Positions 6,087-7,168 of a stretch of DNA of 7,168 bases are shown here, piece after piece. Both the position numbers and the translations under genes were made by a program. This stretch comes from Alphaproteobacteria bacterium (GTDB taxonomy: Bacteria; Pseudomonadota; Alphaproteobacteria; Sphingomonadales; Sphingomonadaceae): positions 1-7,168 of the forward strand of contig VBAE01000137.1 in NCBI GenBank assembly GCA_005882415.1, written 5' to 3'. Numbering within the stretch: the first letter of the stretch is position 1; each line of letters begins with the position of its first letter. Below the pieces are notes generated by a model. The model was not told the origin of the DNA. It saw only the letters and a list, made by a program, of their open reading frames with translations, and did not search any database.

Positions 6087-7168
6087 TCATGTCTCGAGGT
6101 CGAGCCGATCCTTGTCGGCGAAACCCGTATAGGGTGAGGTGATGACGCGCTCGCCGGGCTCGAGCCCTTCCAGCACTTCGATGAAATCGGCATTGCGGCG
6201 GCCGAGCTTGACGTTGCGCTTCACCGCGGCATTGCCGTCCGGCGCGACCACGAAGATGAAGGCGCCGCCCGTCTCGTTGTAGAAAGCGCCGTTCGGGATC
6301 AGCAGAGCGGGCGTCGGATCGCCGAGCGTCAGGCGAACCTGGAGGGTCTGGCCGCGCTGGAGGTCCGGCGGCTCGGCGGCGGTGAAGGTGAGATCGACCT
6401 CGAAGGCGCCGTTGCGGACCTGCGGATAGATTTTCGCGACCTTCGCCTTGTAGCTCTTGCCGCCGGTGTCGACGGTGGCGATCTGCCCCGGCTGGACCCG
6501 GCCGAGGTAGAATTCGTCGACCTGGGCGACCAGCTTGTTGCGGCCGGCGCTGTCGATCTGGCCGAGGCGTTCGCCGCGGTTCAGAGACTGGCCGACCTGG
6601 ATCGAGAAAGCGGTGAGCTGGCCGGTGACCGGGGCGCGCAGGTTGAGCGCGTCGAGGGTCGCCCGGGCGATTCCGAGGCTCCCGCTCAGCGACGCGTTCG
6701 ATTCCCTGAGCTGGGCGAGCTGGCTGGTCTGGAGGCGCTGGTTGACCTGCTGGGCGCGGCGGAGGACCGCGGCGCGACGCTCGCTGGACACATAGTCGTC
6801 GCGGCTGTCGTTGAACGTCTTGGCCGGGATGAAGCCCTTTTCGTAGAGCGGCTTCTGAAGCTCGTACTGGCGCTTCGCCTTATCGGCGGCGAGATTGGCG
6901 TCGATCACGGATCGCTCGTCGCCCATCTGGCTCTGCGCCAGCGCAAGCTCCTGGCTGCGCATCGAGTTGACTTCGCGCGACACGTCCGACTGGCGGGCGA
7001 GGAGATTGAGCTGGAGGTCCGAGTTGGATAGCTCGGCGAGGAGCTGGCCCTGCTGGACCATGGCGCCGTCCTCCACGTACAATTTCTCGACCCGGCCGCC
7101 CTCGACCGCGTCGAGGTAGACGGTGACGAGCGGCGTGACCCGGGCGCGCAAGGGCAGGAAGTCGTCGA
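6087..7168 (-). CDS. HlyD/MacA-family periplasmic adaptor (membrane fusion protein), N-terminus outside window
   Basis: Periplasmic adaptor linking an inner-membrane transporter to an outer-membrane channel. The frame is open to the right edge; 359 residues are visible, numbered from the first full codon at 7166. The TTG at 7151 is internal, since in-frame coding with matching character (DDFLPLRARV) continues upstream. The missing part should be a short N-terminus with a membrane anchor, about 50-60 residues if the protein has the usual length of about 410. Visible layout: first half of the lipoyl-like domain (about 15-48, DAVEGGRVEKLYVEDGA), a long helical coiled-coil hairpin rich in Q, L, R and A (about 55-172), second lipoyl half starting LRAPVTGQ (176-183), beta-barrel (about 210-290), and a membrane-proximal C-terminal domain ending in LEGLEPGERVITSPYTGF and DRLDLET. 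It is the first visible gene of the operon, and its stop is 15 nt before the ATPase start. An outer-membrane partner is not in the window. Confidence 0.93.
   Translation of the reverse strand, partial: DDFLPLRARVTPLVTVYLDAVEGGRVEKLYVEDGAMVQQGQLLAELSNSDLQLNLLARQSDVSREVNSMRSQELALAQSQMGDERSVIDANLAADKAKRQYELQKPLYEKGFIPAKTFNDSRDDYVSSERRAAVLRRAQQVNQRLQTSQLAQLRESNASLSGSLGIARATLDALNLRAPVTGQLTAFSIQVGQSLNRGERLGQIDSAGRNKLVAQVDEFYLGRVQPGQIATVDTGGKSYKAKVAKIYPQVRNGAFEVDLTFTAAEPPDLQRGQTLQVRLTLGDPTPALLIPNGAFYNETGGAFIFVVAPDGNAAVKRNVKLGRRNADFIEVLEGLEPGERVITSPYTGFADKDRLDLET

Noticed and set aside
7149..7151. TTG at 7151 as the adaptor start codon
   Set aside because: The frame stays open to the window edge with plausible coding, and starting here would remove the membrane anchor or signal expected in this family. 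The true start is outside the window.
1..7168. Mobile elements, CRISPR arrays, tRNA or rRNA genes, attachment sites
   Set aside because: I saw no transposase or integrase, regularly spaced short repeats, clover-leaf sequences or terminal inverted repeats. The only repeats are the paralogous permease domains.

Overview
The window is a GC-rich, gene-dense stretch in which every supportable gene lies on the minus strand. Read right to left (7168 to 1), it is most of one export operon: a HlyD/MacA-type periplasmic adaptor (start outside the window), a MacB/LolD-type ABC ATPase, and three consecutive large FtsX/MacB-type permeases, the last cut by the left edge. Protein style and composition suggest a GC-rich Gram-negative proteobacterium. 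A sphingomonad-like alphaproteobacterium is my best guess, from memory of similar permeases; it was not established by any search.

Layout: adaptor 7168-6087 (partial), 15-nt gap with a strong ribosome binding site, ATPase 6071-5391, a 117-nt gap holding a strong potential RNA hairpin, permease A 5273-2781, a 10-nt gap, permease B 2770-269, then an 8-nt overlap (ATGAGTAA) into permease C 276-1 (partial). No operon promoter, terminator, regulator, outer-membrane channel, RNA gene, transposon or CRISPR array is visible. The operon's start and end both lie outside the window.

Working model: the ATPase dimer binds the cytoplasmic coupling helices of a permease. ATP-driven movement is passed through the membrane to periplasmic domains (type VII, or mechanotransmission, ABC logic as in MacB and LolCDE), and the adaptor links this to an outer-membrane channel encoded elsewhere. 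Each complete permease appears to be two MacB-like halves fused in one chain (8 predicted membrane helices, two periplasmic domains), so one chain per ATPase dimer could suffice. The three paralogues are most alike in helices and coupling regions and least alike in periplasmic domains. This suggests one shared motor serving several permeases or a permease heterocomplex. The substrate cannot be read from the sequence.

The components belong to known families. The less ordinary points are the three tandem permeases on one ATPase, the mosaic pattern of their divergence, a cysteine pair in the first periplasmic domain, the hairpin between ATPase and permease genes, and an adaptor tip that departs from the usual TolC-docking motif.
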